A DNA stretch of 64,000 bases from Mucilaginibacter pineti. Lineage in GTDB: Bacteria; Bacteroidota; Bacteroidia; Sphingobacteriales; Sphingobacteriaceae. The DNA is taken from contig NZ_FNAI01000002.1 of the NCBI RefSeq assembly GCF_900101875.1, positions 310,001 through 374,000 on the forward strand, read 5' to 3'. Under the pieces are notes generated by a model. That model worked only from the letters and a program-made list of their open reading frames with translations, was not told where the DNA came from and did not search any database. The translations under genes were made by a program, and so were the position numbers. Below are positions 8,004 through 17,614 of this stretch, piece after piece; within the stretch, counting starts at the first letter, position 1; every line of letters begins with the position of its first letter.

Positions 8004-10226
8004 ATGAAAGATTTAGTGATCGATCTGGAAGCCGAAAAAAATGAGATACTAAAGAGGTACCGGGCCCTGTTGCGCGCGTGTAAATCAACCCTGCAAAAGG
8101 GCGATAAGCGCATGATACGCAAGGCTTTTGATATGGCACTTGAAAGCCATAAAGATATGCGCCGTAAAAGCGGCGAGCCCTACATATATCACCCTATTGC
8201 TGTAGCCCAGATAGCCGCCGAAGAAATTGGCCTGGGTACTACTTCCATAGTGTGCGCCCTGCTGCATGATGTTGTTGAAGATACCAACATGACGCTGGAT
8301 GATATTGAAATGGAGTTTGGTAAAAAGGTGGCCAAAATTATTGATGGCCTAACCAAAATATCGGGCGTATTTGATACCAATAGCTCGCTGCAGGCCGAGA
8401 ATTTCCGTAAAATGCTGCTTACCCTGGCCGATGACGTAAGGGTGATATTGATAAAGCTTGCCGACCGCCTGCATAACATGCGCACAATGGAGTTTATGCC
8501 GCGCGATAAGCAGCTTAAACTATCGTCAGAAACCGTTTATCTATACGCTCCGCTGGCGCACAGGCTTGGTTTATACACCATAAAATCTGAGTTGGAAGAC
8601 CTTTCCATGAAATACATGGAGCGCGAAACCTACAGTTTCATTAAAAATAAACTGAACGAGAAAAAGGCCGAGCGCGAAAAGTTTATCCGCGATTTTATTG
8701 AGCCGGTAAATAAAGTACTGGAAGGCCAGGGCTTACATGCCGATCTTTTCGGCCGCCCAAAATCTATCCACTCCATCTGGAATAAGATGAAGAAAAAGTC
8801 TATCCCTTTTGAGGAGGTTTATGACCTTTTTGCCATAAGGATTATACTGGATAGTACCCCTGAGCAGGAAAAGGCCGATTGCTGGAAGGCATATTCTATC
8901 GTTACCGATCAGTATCGCCCTAATCCAGACAGGCTGCGCGACTGGATTTCATCGCCGAAGGCAAATGGTTATGAATCATTGCATACCACGGTAATGGGGC
9001 CGCGTGGGCAATGGGTTGAGGTGCAGATTCGTACCAAACGCATGAACGAAATTGCTGAGAAAGGCTTTGCAGCGCACTGGAAATACAAGGAATCATCAAC
9101 AGACAGCGGGCTCGACCAATGGGTGCAAAAGGTTAGGGATATGCTTAAAAACCCCGATTCAAACGCGCTTGACTTCCTTGACGATTTTAAAATGAACCTC
9201 TTTAGTGATGAAATCTTCATTTTTACGCCCAAGGGAGCCCTGATTCAACTGCCGTTAAATGCAACAGCGCTTGATTTTGCGTTTGAGATACATACCGATG
9301 TTGGCGCAAGCTGTATTGGTGCCAAAGTGAATCATAAGCTGGTACCCCTAAGTTACAAACTGCAAAATGGCGACCAGGTAGAGATCATCACCTCGGGCAA
9401 GCAAACCCCAAAGGAGGACTGGCTGAATTTTGTGGTTACGGCTAAAGCTAAAGCCAAAATAAAATCAGCCTTAAAGGAAGAAAAACGCAAAATTGCAGAG
9501 GACGGTAAGGAGATTCTGGAGCGAAAAATGAAATCGCTCAAGATTACCTATAATTCCGAAAATCTGCATAAGCTGAGCTATTTTTTCAAGCTGCAATCTA
9601 CCCAGGATCTTTTTTATAATGTTGCCAAGGGCATTATTGATATGAAAGATTTGAAGGAATATCAGATCTCTGAAAAAACTGTCGAAAACAAACCACAGGA
9701 TAAGATAGAGCAGGAGCAGGTGCAAAGCCTGATGCGTAACCTCAAATCAAAAGACAGCGATATGCTGCTTATTGGTGAGGATATGCAAAAGATTGATTAT
9801 AAGTTGGCCAATTGCTGTAATCCCATCCCTGGCGATGATGTTTTTGGTTTTGTTACCGTGAGCGATGGCATTAAAATTCACCGTACCAATTGCCCTAATG
9901 CTGCCAAGCTAATGGCAAATTATGGCTACCGTATTGTTAAAGCCCGCTGGACAAATCAGCAGGAACTCGCGTTTTTAACTGGCCTGCGTATTACAGGTAT
10001 TGATGAGGTTGGTTTGATAAACAAACTTACCACCGTAATATCCAATGATTTTAAGGTAAATATCCGGTCTATAACAGTTGATAGCGATAATGGCATTTTT
10101 GAAGGTTCATTAATGCTTTATGTGAACGATACCAGCCATCTTGATAACCTTATTAAAAACTTAAAACAGCTTAAAGGCGTTACCGGCGTACATCGGTTTG
10201 ATTCGGTGATTGAAAAAGCGTCTTAA
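8004..10226 (+). CDS. Bifunctional (p)ppGpp synthetase/hydrolase (Rel/SpoT family)
   Basis: A 740-aa full-length RSH protein. Order: HD hydrolase (H63; HDVVEDT with H88/D89; KLADRLHNMRT), synthetase (YDLFAIRIIL, then SSPKANGYESLHTTVMGPRG), TGS (about residues 405-465, starting EIFIFTPKGALIQLP), a zinc-finger-like region (LANCCNPIPGDDVFGFV) and C-terminal ACT (TGLRITGIDEVGLINKLTTV). Hydrolase residues look intact, so both making and breaking of the alarmone are expected. It acts in the cytosol on the ribosome during starvation. It is divergent from the DUF4294 operon and followed by fur 109 bases downstream. Confidence 0.93.
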   Translation: MKDLVIDLEAEKNEILKRYRALLRACKSTLQKGDKRMIRKAFDMALESHKDMRRKSGEPYIYHPIAVAQIAAEEIGLGTTSIVCALLHDVVEDTNMTLDDIEMEFGKKVAKIIDGLTKISGVFDTNSSLQAENFRKMLLTLADDVRVILIKLADRLHNMRTMEFMPRDKQLKLSSETVYLYAPLAHRLGLYTIKSELEDLSMKYMERETYSFIKNKLNEKKAEREKFIRDFIEPVNKVLEGQGLHADLFGRPKSIHSIWNKMKKKSIPFEEVYDLFAIRIILDSTPEQEKADCWKAYSIVTDQYRPNPDRLRDWISSPKANGYESLHTTVMGPRGQWVEVQIRTKRMNEIAEKGFAAHWKYKESSTDSGLDQWVQKVRDMLKNPDSNALDFLDDFKMNLFSDEIFIFTPKGALIQLPLNATALDFAFEIHTDVGASCIGAKVNHKLVPLSYKLQNGDQVEIITSGKQTPKEDWLNFVVTAKAKAKIKSALKEEKRKIAEDGKEILERKMKSLKITYNSENLHKLSYFFKLQSTQDLFYNVAKGIIDMKDLKEYQISEKTVENKPQDKIEQEQVQSLMRNLKSKDSDMLLIGEDMQKIDYKLANCCNPIPGDDVFGFVTVSDGIKIHRTNCPNAAKLMANYGYRIVKARWTNQQELAFLTGLRITGIDEVGLINKLTTVISNDFKVNIRSITVDSDNGIFEGSLMLYVNDTSHLDNLIKNLKQLKGVTGVHRFDSVIEKAS

Positions 10227-10232
10227 GGAAGA

Positions 10233-10282
10233 GAGTCAAGAATCAAGATCACATTTTTATCTTAATTCTTGATTCTTAACTC
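10233..10282. terminator. Hairpin downstream of the Rel/SpoT gene
   Basis: Arms 10233-10248 (GAGTCAAGAATCAAGA) and 10267-10282 pair over 16 bases with one mismatch. The loop rather than the tail holds the T run, so it may be a weak terminator or simply a palindrome derived from the CTTGATTCT repeats found here. Confidence 0.45.
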
Positions 10283-10309
10283 TTGATTCTCACTTCCATA
10301 TTTTATTAA

Positions 10310-10317
10310 TAACTTTG
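10310..10317 (+). promoter_or_regulatory. -7 promoter box (TAACTTTG) for fur
   Basis: Exact TAnnTTTG match 18 bases before the fur ATG. No good -33 element at standard spacing. Confidence 0.45.
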
Positions 10318-10335
10318 CCTGCTTAACAGACTATT

Positions 10336-10803
10336 ATGCCCCAACAGGATACTATAGCATTGGTTAAAAAGATTTTTGAGGCTTACCTTGAAAATAAAAA
10401 CCTGCGTAAAACGCCCGAGCGTTTTGCAATACTCGAAGAAATTTACTCGCGTACAGATCATTTTGATGTGGAATCATTGTATATCCACATGAAAAATAAA
10501 AAATACCGTGTTAGTCGCGCTACTGTTTATAACACGCTGGAGTTACTGGTATCGTGCGATTTGGTTACCAAGCACCAGTTTGGTAAAAACATGGCCCAGT
10601 TTGAAAAATCATACGGCTATAAACAGCATGATCATATCATTTGCATCGACTGCGGTAAGGTAGTTGAGTTTTGCGATCCGCGTATTCAGCAGATCCAGAG
10701 CATGATGGGCGATATATTAAAATTCGAAATAAAACACCACTCTTTAAATCTTTATGGCAATTGTGCTAAATTAAGAGCAGGTAATTGTGATAGAAAAATA
10801 TAA
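10336..10803 (+). CDS. Fur family transcriptional regulator
   Basis: A 155-aa metalloregulator. The winged helix-turn-helix is at residues 20-80 ([20 protein letters not shown], then [16 protein letters not shown]), followed by the dimerisation and metal-binding part with [15 protein letters not shown] (CxxC zinc site). The C-terminal cysteines ([10 protein letters not shown]) are spaced further apart than the classical CxxC. It could be Fur, Zur or PerR; the sequence does not decide. It is placed between rel and purA, each with its own -7 box, so probably a monocistronic unit. Confidence 0.88.
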   Translation: MPQQDTIALVKKIFEAYLENKNLRKTPERFAILEEIYSRTDHFDVESLYIHMKNKKYRVSRATVYNTLELLVSCDLVTKHQFGKNMAQFEKSYGYKQHDHIICIDCGKVVEFCDPRIQQIQSMMGDILKFEIKHHSLNLYGNCAKLRAGNCDRKI

Positions 10804-10808
10804 CTTTG
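10801..10808 (+). promoter_or_regulatory. -7 promoter box (TAACTTTG) for purA
   Basis: Exact TAnnTTTG match overlapping the fur stop codon, 41 bases before the purA ATG. The -33 element is weak. Confidence 0.45.
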
Positions 10809-10840
10809 CCCCCTTTCTTATATATAAATACTGAATTTAA

Positions 10841-12127
<1,287 letters not shown>

Positions 12128-12147
12128 TAGCCAATTTACAAGATTGG

Positions 12148-12182
12148 AAAAGGCAAATTGAATTTTCAGTTTGCCTTTTTTT
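12148..12182 (+). terminator. Intrinsic terminator of purA
   Basis: AAAAGGCAAA (12148-12157) pairs with TTTGCCTTTT (12170-12179) and runs into seven or more T residues. Strong rho-independent form on the + strand. Confidence 0.85.
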
Positions 12183-12190
12183 GTTGGTCA

Positions 12191-12320
12191 TTGTCATTTC
12201 GACGAATCTGGGAGGGAATTGTGAAAGGGGCATGAGGAGAAATCTTCTACACCCCAATTCCCACTATACATTCCGGCCTGGAAATCATATAAGATTTCTC
12301 ACTATCGTTCGAAATGACAA
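12191..12320. repeat. Palindromic repeat, GTCATTTCGA family, copy 1
   Basis: Starts TTGTCATTTCGACGA and ends TCGTTCGAAATGACAA. Inside are GAGGAGAAATCTTCTA and its approximate complement AAGATTTCTC. The two halves therefore fold on each other over about 130 bases. Longer copies with extra terminal inverted repeats lie at 15051-15269 and 31421-31669; this one lacks those ends. Confidence 0.8.
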
Positions 12321-12356
12321 CTTTTTAATACGTGTTGAACCTTTAAGGTCGCTCCT

Positions 12357-12503
12357 TTACTTGGTATTGGCAATATTATCCCTCAATGCAAGCTGCTTGC
12401 CTAACTTGTAGGATACCGTCCAGATGCTGTATGACAGGCATATAGCCATCAGAATAATTATTTCTTTTCTTCCGAAGACGGTTTTTGTTTCGTTAGTATT
12501 CAT
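12357..12503 (-). CDS. Small membrane protein, 48 aa
   Basis: An ATG at 12501-12503 opens a 48-codon frame ending in TAA at 12357-12359. The protein starts MNTNETKTVFGRKE, has one clear transmembrane stretch (IIILMAICLSYSIWTVSYKL, residues 15-34) and a charged tail KQLALRDNIANTK. Positive charges on both sides leave topology open. I do not recognise it. Evidence that it is real is the clean hydrophobic segment, a polar N-terminus and its position in an otherwise empty intergenic stretch opposite purA and pabB. It could be a small inner-membrane subunit or modulator; nothing decides. Confidence 0.5.
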   Translation of the reverse strand: MNTNETKTVFGRKEIIILMAICLSYSIWTVSYKLGKQLALRDNIANTK

Positions 12504-12606
12504 ATGGTAGGTTATATAATTTATGCTAACTGTTTGGTATTATAGCTAAGATAGATAAACTCAATCATTGTTACATAAAATACGCCATAAAGGTTAATTT
12601 TGCCCC

Positions 12607-13917
12607 GTGACCATTACCCCACCCAACATCAGTATTTTTAAGCAAAAGGCCCTGCAATGGGCTTCGGTATTTGATGCGGTTTGTTACCTGGATTCCAACG
12701 AGTTTACCGATCCGTACAGCAAGTTTGATACCCTTATAGCCGTTGGTGCCCGGGCTGAAGTAACCGCCTATACAGGCGATGCATTTGAGCAATTGGAAAC
12801 CTTTCGCAAGGATAACCCCGGTTGGATAACGGGTTTTTTTGAGTACGACCTTAAAAATGAGGTAGAAAAACTATCGTCCCAAAATCCCGACGGGCTGGAA
12901 TTTCCCGATCTGTATTTTTTTGCCCCACAATATCTGATCGTTATAAAGGGCGAAACGGTGGAGATAATTGCCGACGATCCACAGCAGATGCTGGAGCTGA
13001 TTGAACATTCGTCAGTAGCCGTCAGTAGTGCGTCAGTAGCCGTCAGTGATCCGTCAGTAGCCGTCAGTAGTCCGTCAGTGGGCGTCAGTCTGCAATCGCG
13101 TTTCGGGAGGCAGGAATATGTGGATACCGTGGAAGAAATACGCGGGCACATCAATCGCGGCGATATTTATGTAACCAATTTTTGCCAGGAATTTTTTGCC
13201 GACGGCATGCAGATCAATCCGCTCACCATATTTTTCCAGCTCAACCAAATTTCGCCAAATCCGTTCGCCACATTTTTTAAATGGAAGAACAATTATATTA
13301 TGGGTGCATCGCCCGAAAGATTTTTGGCAAAGCGGGGTTCTAAATTAATTTCGCAACCCATAAAGGGTACCGCCAAAAGAGAGGCCGACTCCCAGACCGA
13401 TGAACTGGTAAAACAAGAACTGCGCAACCATCCCAAGGAATTGCAGGAAAACGTAATGATAGTTGACCTGGTACGTAACGACCTTACCAAATCGGCTAAA
13501 CAAGGTACCGTTAAAACCGAGGACCTGTTCGGTATTTATAGCTTCAGGCATGTTCACCAGATGATCTCTACCGTGGTGTGTGAACTGCGCGATGAACTAT
13601 CGGCGGTGCAGGCCATCAAAAACAGTTTCCCAATGGGCAGCATGACCGGTGCGCCCAAAGTAAGCGCCATGCAGCTGATGGAACATTACGAACGCAGCAG
13701 GCGCGGGGTATACTCCGGCGCGGTAGGGTACTTTAGTCCCGATGATGATTTTGATTTCAACGTGGTGATCCGCACGCTGCTGTATAATTCGGTAACGGGC
13801 TACCTGTCTTTCCATGTAGGCAGTGCCATTACTTACCATGCCGAAGCCGAAAAGGAATACGAAGAATGCCTGCTTAAGGCAAAAGCTATTTTAGAAGTTT
13901 TGGGCGGTGTGCTATAA
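12607..13917 (+). CDS. Anthranilate synthase component I / aminodeoxychorismate synthase component I family protein
   Basis: A 436-aa chorismate-utilising enzyme starting at GTG (12607). The catalytic half begins near residue 165 (FGRQEYVDTVEEIRGHINRG) and includes SPERFLAKRG, SQPIKGTAKRE, LQENVMIVDLVRNDL, SFPMGSMTGAPKVSAMQLM and GVYSGAVGYFS, which match TrpE/PabB. No anthranilate operon surrounds it, so PabB (aminodeoxychorismate for folate) is the likelier role. Between the N-terminal and catalytic domains lies a 7-residue repeat, SVAVSSA and variants, four times, with the DNA unit 21 bp. This is unusual for the family and probably an expandable linker. It faces the DUF3050 gene tail to tail with a 2-base gap. 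Confidence 0.88.
   Translation: MTITPPNISIFKQKALQWASVFDAVCYLDSNEFTDPYSKFDTLIAVGARAEVTAYTGDAFEQLETFRKDNPGWITGFFEYDLKNEVEKLSSQNPDGLEFPDLYFFAPQYLIVIKGETVEIIADDPQQMLELIEHSSVAVSSASVAVSDPSVAVSSPSVGVSLQSRFGRQEYVDTVEEIRGHINRGDIYVTNFCQEFFADGMQINPLTIFFQLNQISPNPFATFFKWKNNYIMGASPERFLAKRGSKLISQPIKGTAKREADSQTDELVKQELRNHPKELQENVMIVDLVRNDLTKSAKQGTVKTEDLFGIYSFRHVHQMISTVVCELRDELSAVQAIKNSFPMGSMTGAPKVSAMQLMEHYERSRRGVYSGAVGYFSPDDDFDFNVVIRTLLYNSVTGYLSFHVGSAITYHAEAEKEYEECLLKAKAILEVLGGVL
13009..13092 (+). repeat. In-frame 21-bp minisatellite in the pabB-like gene
   Basis: Four units of about 21 bp built from CGTCAGTAGCCGTCAGT, encoding SVAVSSA, SVAVSDP, SVAVSSP and SVGVSLQ. Because 21 is a multiple of three, unit gain or loss would keep the reading frame. 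Confidence 0.85.
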
Positions 13918-13919
13918 AA

Positions 13920-14717
13920 TTACTCCGCTACAGTAACCTGTGCTTTAATGCTGGTTAGGATACCATCCCAAAGGGCAATACGTTCCTGCAACGCTTCCTG
14001 TACGGCAACGGTTGCTTCCTGCCATTTGGTATCGTCATTGCCGCAAAGTTCGGCAGTCATTTCGTAGGCCAGGTGCGAGTGGTGATCACCATCTACCTCA
14101 ATATGGCGTTCCAGGTAGTATAATAAAATATCAACCTTGCCAGGCAACTGGCGACTTAGTTCCTTCACTATACTTACAAACATATCTGGTATCAGATCTT
14201 CCCTGCCAAAGGTAAAAACTGCTGCCTGTACGTGGTTCTTATTGTTATTTATAACCTCGAAGGTGTGCTGTACAAAGTTACGGGCTGCCAGGGGGATATC
14301 GGCAATAATCAGTGCCTCATCTATATGTTTACCGAAGTTGAGTTCGTGAAAAAGGTTGTTGATTGCAATAGCCTCGCTGCCAGCTTGCTGCATGGCACGG
14401 AGGTACAATTCAAAGTGGCTGGTACGGTTGCCCAACTCGTCTACATCGCTTTCTTCGCCGGTAACAATTTCATTGATCAGGTAACGGGTATTGGCATTGC
14501 CGGTTGGCATCCAGGGCGTAGCGGTGCAGGTAAGTTTTTGCTGTAACGATTTTAACAGCGACATAAAATCCCACACGGCAAAAACATGATGATCCATAAA
14601 AACGGTAAGCTCATCAAGCGAGTTGATGTTTTTATAAAGCTCGTGCTGTATTAACTGCTCGCGTAAAGGCTGTATTTGGGTTTTTAAAAGTTCAATTCTG
14701 TCGCTATGATTTGCCAT
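13920..14717 (-). CDS. DUF3050 domain-containing protein (heme-oxygenase-like fold)
   Basis: A 265-aa cytosolic protein. [20 protein letters not shown] at the N-terminus, [20 protein letters not shown] and the later [16 protein letters not shown] match DUF3050, which is placed in the heme oxygenase-like helical superfamily. The histidines H54/H55 and the HHSH group could bind metal. Its reaction is not established. It ends 2 bases from the pabB-like stop codon and is preceded by a repeat-rich intergenic region. An exact -7 box (TATTTTTG on the minus strand) lies 22 bases before the ATG. Confidence 0.85.
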   Translation of the reverse strand: MANHSDRIELLKTQIQPLREQLIQHELYKNINSLDELTVFMDHHVFAVWDFMSLLKSLQQKLTCTATPWMPTGNANTRYLINEIVTGEESDVDELGNRTSHFELYLRAMQQAGSEAIAINNLFHELNFGKHIDEALIIADIPLAARNFVQHTFEVINNNKNHVQAAVFTFGREDLIPDMFVSIVKELSRQLPGKVDILLYYLERHIEVDGDHHSHLAYEMTAELCGNDDTKWQEATVAVQEALQERIALWDGILTSIKAQVTVAE

Positions 14718-14739
14718 TGGTACTATAATATAAAGATTG

Positions 14740-14747
14740 CAAAAATA
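14740..14747 (-). promoter_or_regulatory. -7 promoter box (TATTTTTG) for the DUF3050 gene
   Basis: The plus strand CAAAAATA is an exact TAnnTTTG on the minus strand, 22 bases from the start codon. No good -33 element. Confidence 0.4.
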
Positions 14748-14813
14748 GTAAATGGACTTGGTAAACGGGAAAGTGTTGAGTTTTTTGACTTTATGTTGAT
14801 GCTGGGGATTAAA

Positions 14814-14993
14814 CTTTGAGCAGAGGACTCACCCATCATCGCTGCGCTCGACACCCTCTCTCTTCAGCTTCGCTGGAAAGAGGGATTGGGTTGGTTTAAA
14901 CTATTACAGGATAAATATTAAAAAAACGTCTTAACCCTCTTTCCAGCGAAGCTGAAGAGAGGGTCGGCCAGCGAAGCGCAGCCGGGGTGAGTC
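14814..14993. repeat. Inverted-repeat element, GACTCACC family, intact copy (180 bp)
   Basis: Left half 14814-14890 contains GAGGACTCACCC and CTTCAGCTTCGCTGGAAAG; right half 14931-14993 is an inverted, diverged version ending GGGGTGAGTC. The 40 bases between are AT-rich. The same two halves occur at 31339-31401 and 31687-31756 with another element inserted between them. No coding frame. Confidence 0.8.
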
Positions 14994-15050
14994 GAATGAG
15001 TAGGCATAGCCGATCGTTATTTAGTAGATCTCCCTAAAAGGCACACCACC

Positions 15051-15269
15051 GTCGCTCGCTTCCAGCCCACAAGTGTTGGGAAGATAAAAAGCGTTGTCAT
15101 TTCGAACGAGGTACGAGGAGAAATCTTCTACGATATGCAATTGAACTTAGCATTTCGTAGAAGATTTCTCCTTGCCGCTCACACGCAATTTCCATGCAGG
15201 CTCGTCGAAATGACAACCTTTTTATTAAAATTTAGTCTTCCCAACACTTGTAGGCTGGAGCCGAGCGAC
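15051..15269. repeat. MITE-like element, GTCATTTCGA family, copy 2 with 34-bp terminal inverted repeats
   Basis: Ends 15051-15084 and 15236-15269 pair with 3 mismatches in 34; the inner 16 (ACAAGTGTTGGGAAGA) are perfect. The interior is the same imperfect palindrome as at 12191-12320, with GTCATTTCGA at one end, GAGAAATCTTCTACG, and TCGAAATGACAAC at the other. No open frame encodes a transposase. The region 14718-15329 holds only this element, the 14814-14993 repeat and the DUF3050 promoter. Confidence 0.8.
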
Positions 15270-15329
15270 TGCAGGAGATTGCTTTGTGCCTCGTAAAGAG
15301 GTTTTATACCCCAACAGATTTCATCCCCA

Positions 15330-16247
15330 CTACAACCTCACGCCCCTTAAAAAATCCTCGATACCCATGCGTTTCTTGCCTTCCAGCTGTACATCTTTAA
15401 GGCTGATGAAACCACCTTTGGCGGCAAACTTCAGGAACGTTTTATTGTCGGTTAGGAAACCGCCGGGTTGTATGGCAGGTTCGTCTATCAACAATTCCGA
15501 TGCGTAGATCTTTAAAGTTTTACCGTTCAGATCGGTATAGGCGGTGGGCACCGGACTTAGCCCGCGAATTTTGTTGTATATGGCTTCGGCAGGTTGCAGC
15601 CAGTCGATAAGGCAATCTTCTTTGAATATTTTTGGGGCGTGTTTAAGCTCCTCGCCGGTAAGTAATTGCACCTGCGGATGCTCGTTATATCTGCCGCTTT
15701 CTACTGCCTTTACTGTTTTTACCAGCAGGCCCGCGCCTTTGTTCATTAGCCTGTCGTGCAGGTCGCCGGCGGCTTCATTGCCGGTGAGGGTTATTTTTTC
15801 GGTAAATAGCACATCGCCGGTATCAATTTCATGTTTCAGGAAAAAGGTAGTTGCGCCGGTTTCTTTTTCGCCATTAATAAGCACCCAGTTAATGGGGGCG
15901 GCGCCACGGTATTGCGGCAATAACGAAGCATGTAAATTAATGGTTCCCTTTGCGGGCATTGTCCATACCACTTCGGGCAGCATCCTAAAGGCTACCACCA
16001 CCTGCAAATCGGCTTTCAATGCTTGCAGTTCGGCAATAAATTCGGGGCTTTTTAGTTTTTCGGGCTGTAGTATTTTAAGTCCATTGGCAACCGCGTATTG
16101 TTTCACTGCCGATTCACTTAGCTTTTTTCCTCTGCCTGCCGGTTTATCGGGCGCGGTAACTACGGCCACAATATCGCTGCCCGCTTTAATTAAGGCATCA
16201 AGCGATGCAACGGCAAACTCGGGGGTACCCATAAATACAATTCTCAT
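15330..16247 (-). CDS. fmt: Methionyl-tRNA formyltransferase
   Basis: A 305-aa protein of normal length. MRIVFMGTPEFAVASLDAL opens the formyltransferase domain, the folate-binding SLLPQYRGAAPINW carries the catalytic region, and TFFLKHEIDTGDVL follows; the C-terminal 100 residues are the tRNA-binding OB-like domain ending GIEDFLRGVRL. It formylates the initiator Met-tRNA in the cytosol. It lies 31 bases downstream of the NamZ-like gene on the same strand, so the two may share a transcript. Confidence 0.96.
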   Translation of the reverse strand: MRIVFMGTPEFAVASLDALIKAGSDIVAVVTAPDKPAGRGKKLSESAVKQYAVANGLKILQPEKLKSPEFIAELQALKADLQVVVAFRMLPEVVWTMPAKGTINLHASLLPQYRGAAPINWVLINGEKETGATTFFLKHEIDTGDVLFTEKITLTGNEAAGDLHDRLMNKGAGLLVKTVKAVESGRYNEHPQVQLLTGEELKHAPKIFKEDCLIDWLQPAEAIYNKIRGLSPVPTAYTDLNGKTLKIYASELLIDEPAIQPGGFLTDNKTFLKFAAKGGFISLKDVQLEGKKRMGIEDFLRGVRL

Positions 16248-16278
16248 GTTATATGCTTGTTAAATTTGCTTCTTCTTG

Positions 16279-17529
16279 TTATTGGTATAAAAGGTATTTA
16301 CTACGTACGGTATTGAATTTTTTTAAGCCGGGTTGCCAGCTCTGCCTGATTTCGTCCTCGGTTTTACCGGCTTCAATTTGCTGCTGCAGCAGTGGTGTGC
16401 CCGCAAGCTTTGTAAAATAGGCTATAAAAAAATGCGGTTTATCCGGGAACACTTTATAAAAATCTATGAGCCATTTAAGGTTAATGTGGCCCATATCCCT
16501 TATGGCAGTGTTGCTATAATCTTTTAAACTAATGCCATAGCATACCTTATCTTTCTGCGGCGGATTTTCGCTCATGCCCGCAATGCTTACCGGCGTAAAT
16601 GAAAAATCGTATTTGCCTTTAAGCGCGGGATGCCCCAGCACCAGGAAGGGAAAAAGCGTGCCACGCCCCAAGCTAAAAGTAGTACCCTCAAACAAGCACA
16701 CGCTTGGGTAAAGCAGTATCGACTGCTCGGTATTTAAATTGGGCGATGGATTTACCGGCAACTTATAAGGTAAAGCATGGTTGTAGTTGGCCACCTTTAC
16801 AATATTGAGCTTGCACTTTACGCCGTTTTTTAGCCAGCCTTCGCCGTTTATCATTTGGGCATATTCGCCAATGGTCATGCCGTGGCAAATGGGGATGGGG
16901 TGCATGGCCACAAACGTGCGTTTTACGGCCACGGTATCCAATATGGGGCCATCTACCAGGTTACCGTTGGGGTTTGGTCTGTCTAATATCATCAACTCTA
17001 CATTGTTTTCGGCGCAGGCCTCCATAACGTAGTGCAGGGTTGATATGTAGGTATAAAAGCGCGTGCCAACATCCTGAATATCAAATATCATGAGGTTGAT
17101 GCCTTTTAAATCATCGGGCGTGGGTTTGTAATGCTTGTTGCCATAAAGCGATATCACGGGCAGGCCGGTTTTGGCATCTACGGCATCGTTTACGCTGGCG
17201 CCGTTACTGGCGTCGCCCCGGAAACCATGCTCGGGACCGAATATTTTTTTAATGGTAATGCCAAGTTTCAACAGGCTATCAACACTGGGCGTAAGCTTGC
17301 TGCCGATAACAGAAGTTTGATTAACCACCATCCCAATATTTTTTCCCTTAATATAGTCAATATACAGGGGGATTTGATCGGCGCCGGTAATTATTTCTGC
17401 ATTAACCTTCCCGGTTGACTTAACAGAATCGGCCTTTTGGGGGGGATGTGTTTTAAGGCTGCCACATGCAGTGTTCGACATTAAAACTGTAATTAAAGCA
17501 CATTGAAAAAAAACACGCGTCTTTATCAT
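16279..17529 (-). CDS. DUF1343 / NamZ-like exo-beta-N-acetylmuramidase, probable lipoprotein
   Basis: A 416-aa protein. The N-terminus is a signal peptide with a cysteine (MSNTACGSLK, C22) that could be lipidated although the lipobox is not ideal. The catalytic region shows IGMVVNQTSVIG, KIFGPEHGFRGDASNGA, FDIQDVGTRFYTYISTL and LDRPNPNG, all characteristic of DUF1343. Characterised members (NamZ) release N-acetylmuramic acid from the non-reducing end of peptidoglycan fragments, so a cell-wall recycling or scavenging role in the periplasm is likely. It is followed by fmt and is divergent from the permease. Confidence 0.88.
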   Translation of the reverse strand: MIKTRVFFQCALITVLMSNTACGSLKTHPPQKADSVKSTGKVNAEIITGADQIPLYIDYIKGKNIGMVVNQTSVIGSKLTPSVDSLLKLGITIKKIFGPEHGFRGDASNGASVNDAVDAKTGLPVISLYGNKHYKPTPDDLKGINLMIFDIQDVGTRFYTYISTLHYVMEACAENNVELMILDRPNPNGNLVDGPILDTVAVKRTFVAMHPIPICHGMTIGEYAQMINGEGWLKNGVKCKLNIVKVANYNHALPYKLPVNPSPNLNTEQSILLYPSVCLFEGTTFSLGRGTLFPFLVLGHPALKGKYDFSFTPVSIAGMSENPPQKDKVCYGISLKDYSNTAIRDMGHINLKWLIDFYKVFPDKPHFFIAYFTKLAGTPLLQQQIEAGKTEDEIRQSWQPGLKKFNTVRSKYLLYQ

Positions 17530-17614
17530 AAAATAATGTGTTGAAACAATTTTAAAAGTAGCAGGTTTAATAGCAAAACCGCATATTTGCGAAGGTACAA
17601 AAAATCATTCTGCA

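Noticed and set aside
15544..16263. + strand open frame of 239 codons
   Set aside because: Shadow of fmt, whose motifs are clear on the minus strand; the translation is serine-rich and featureless.
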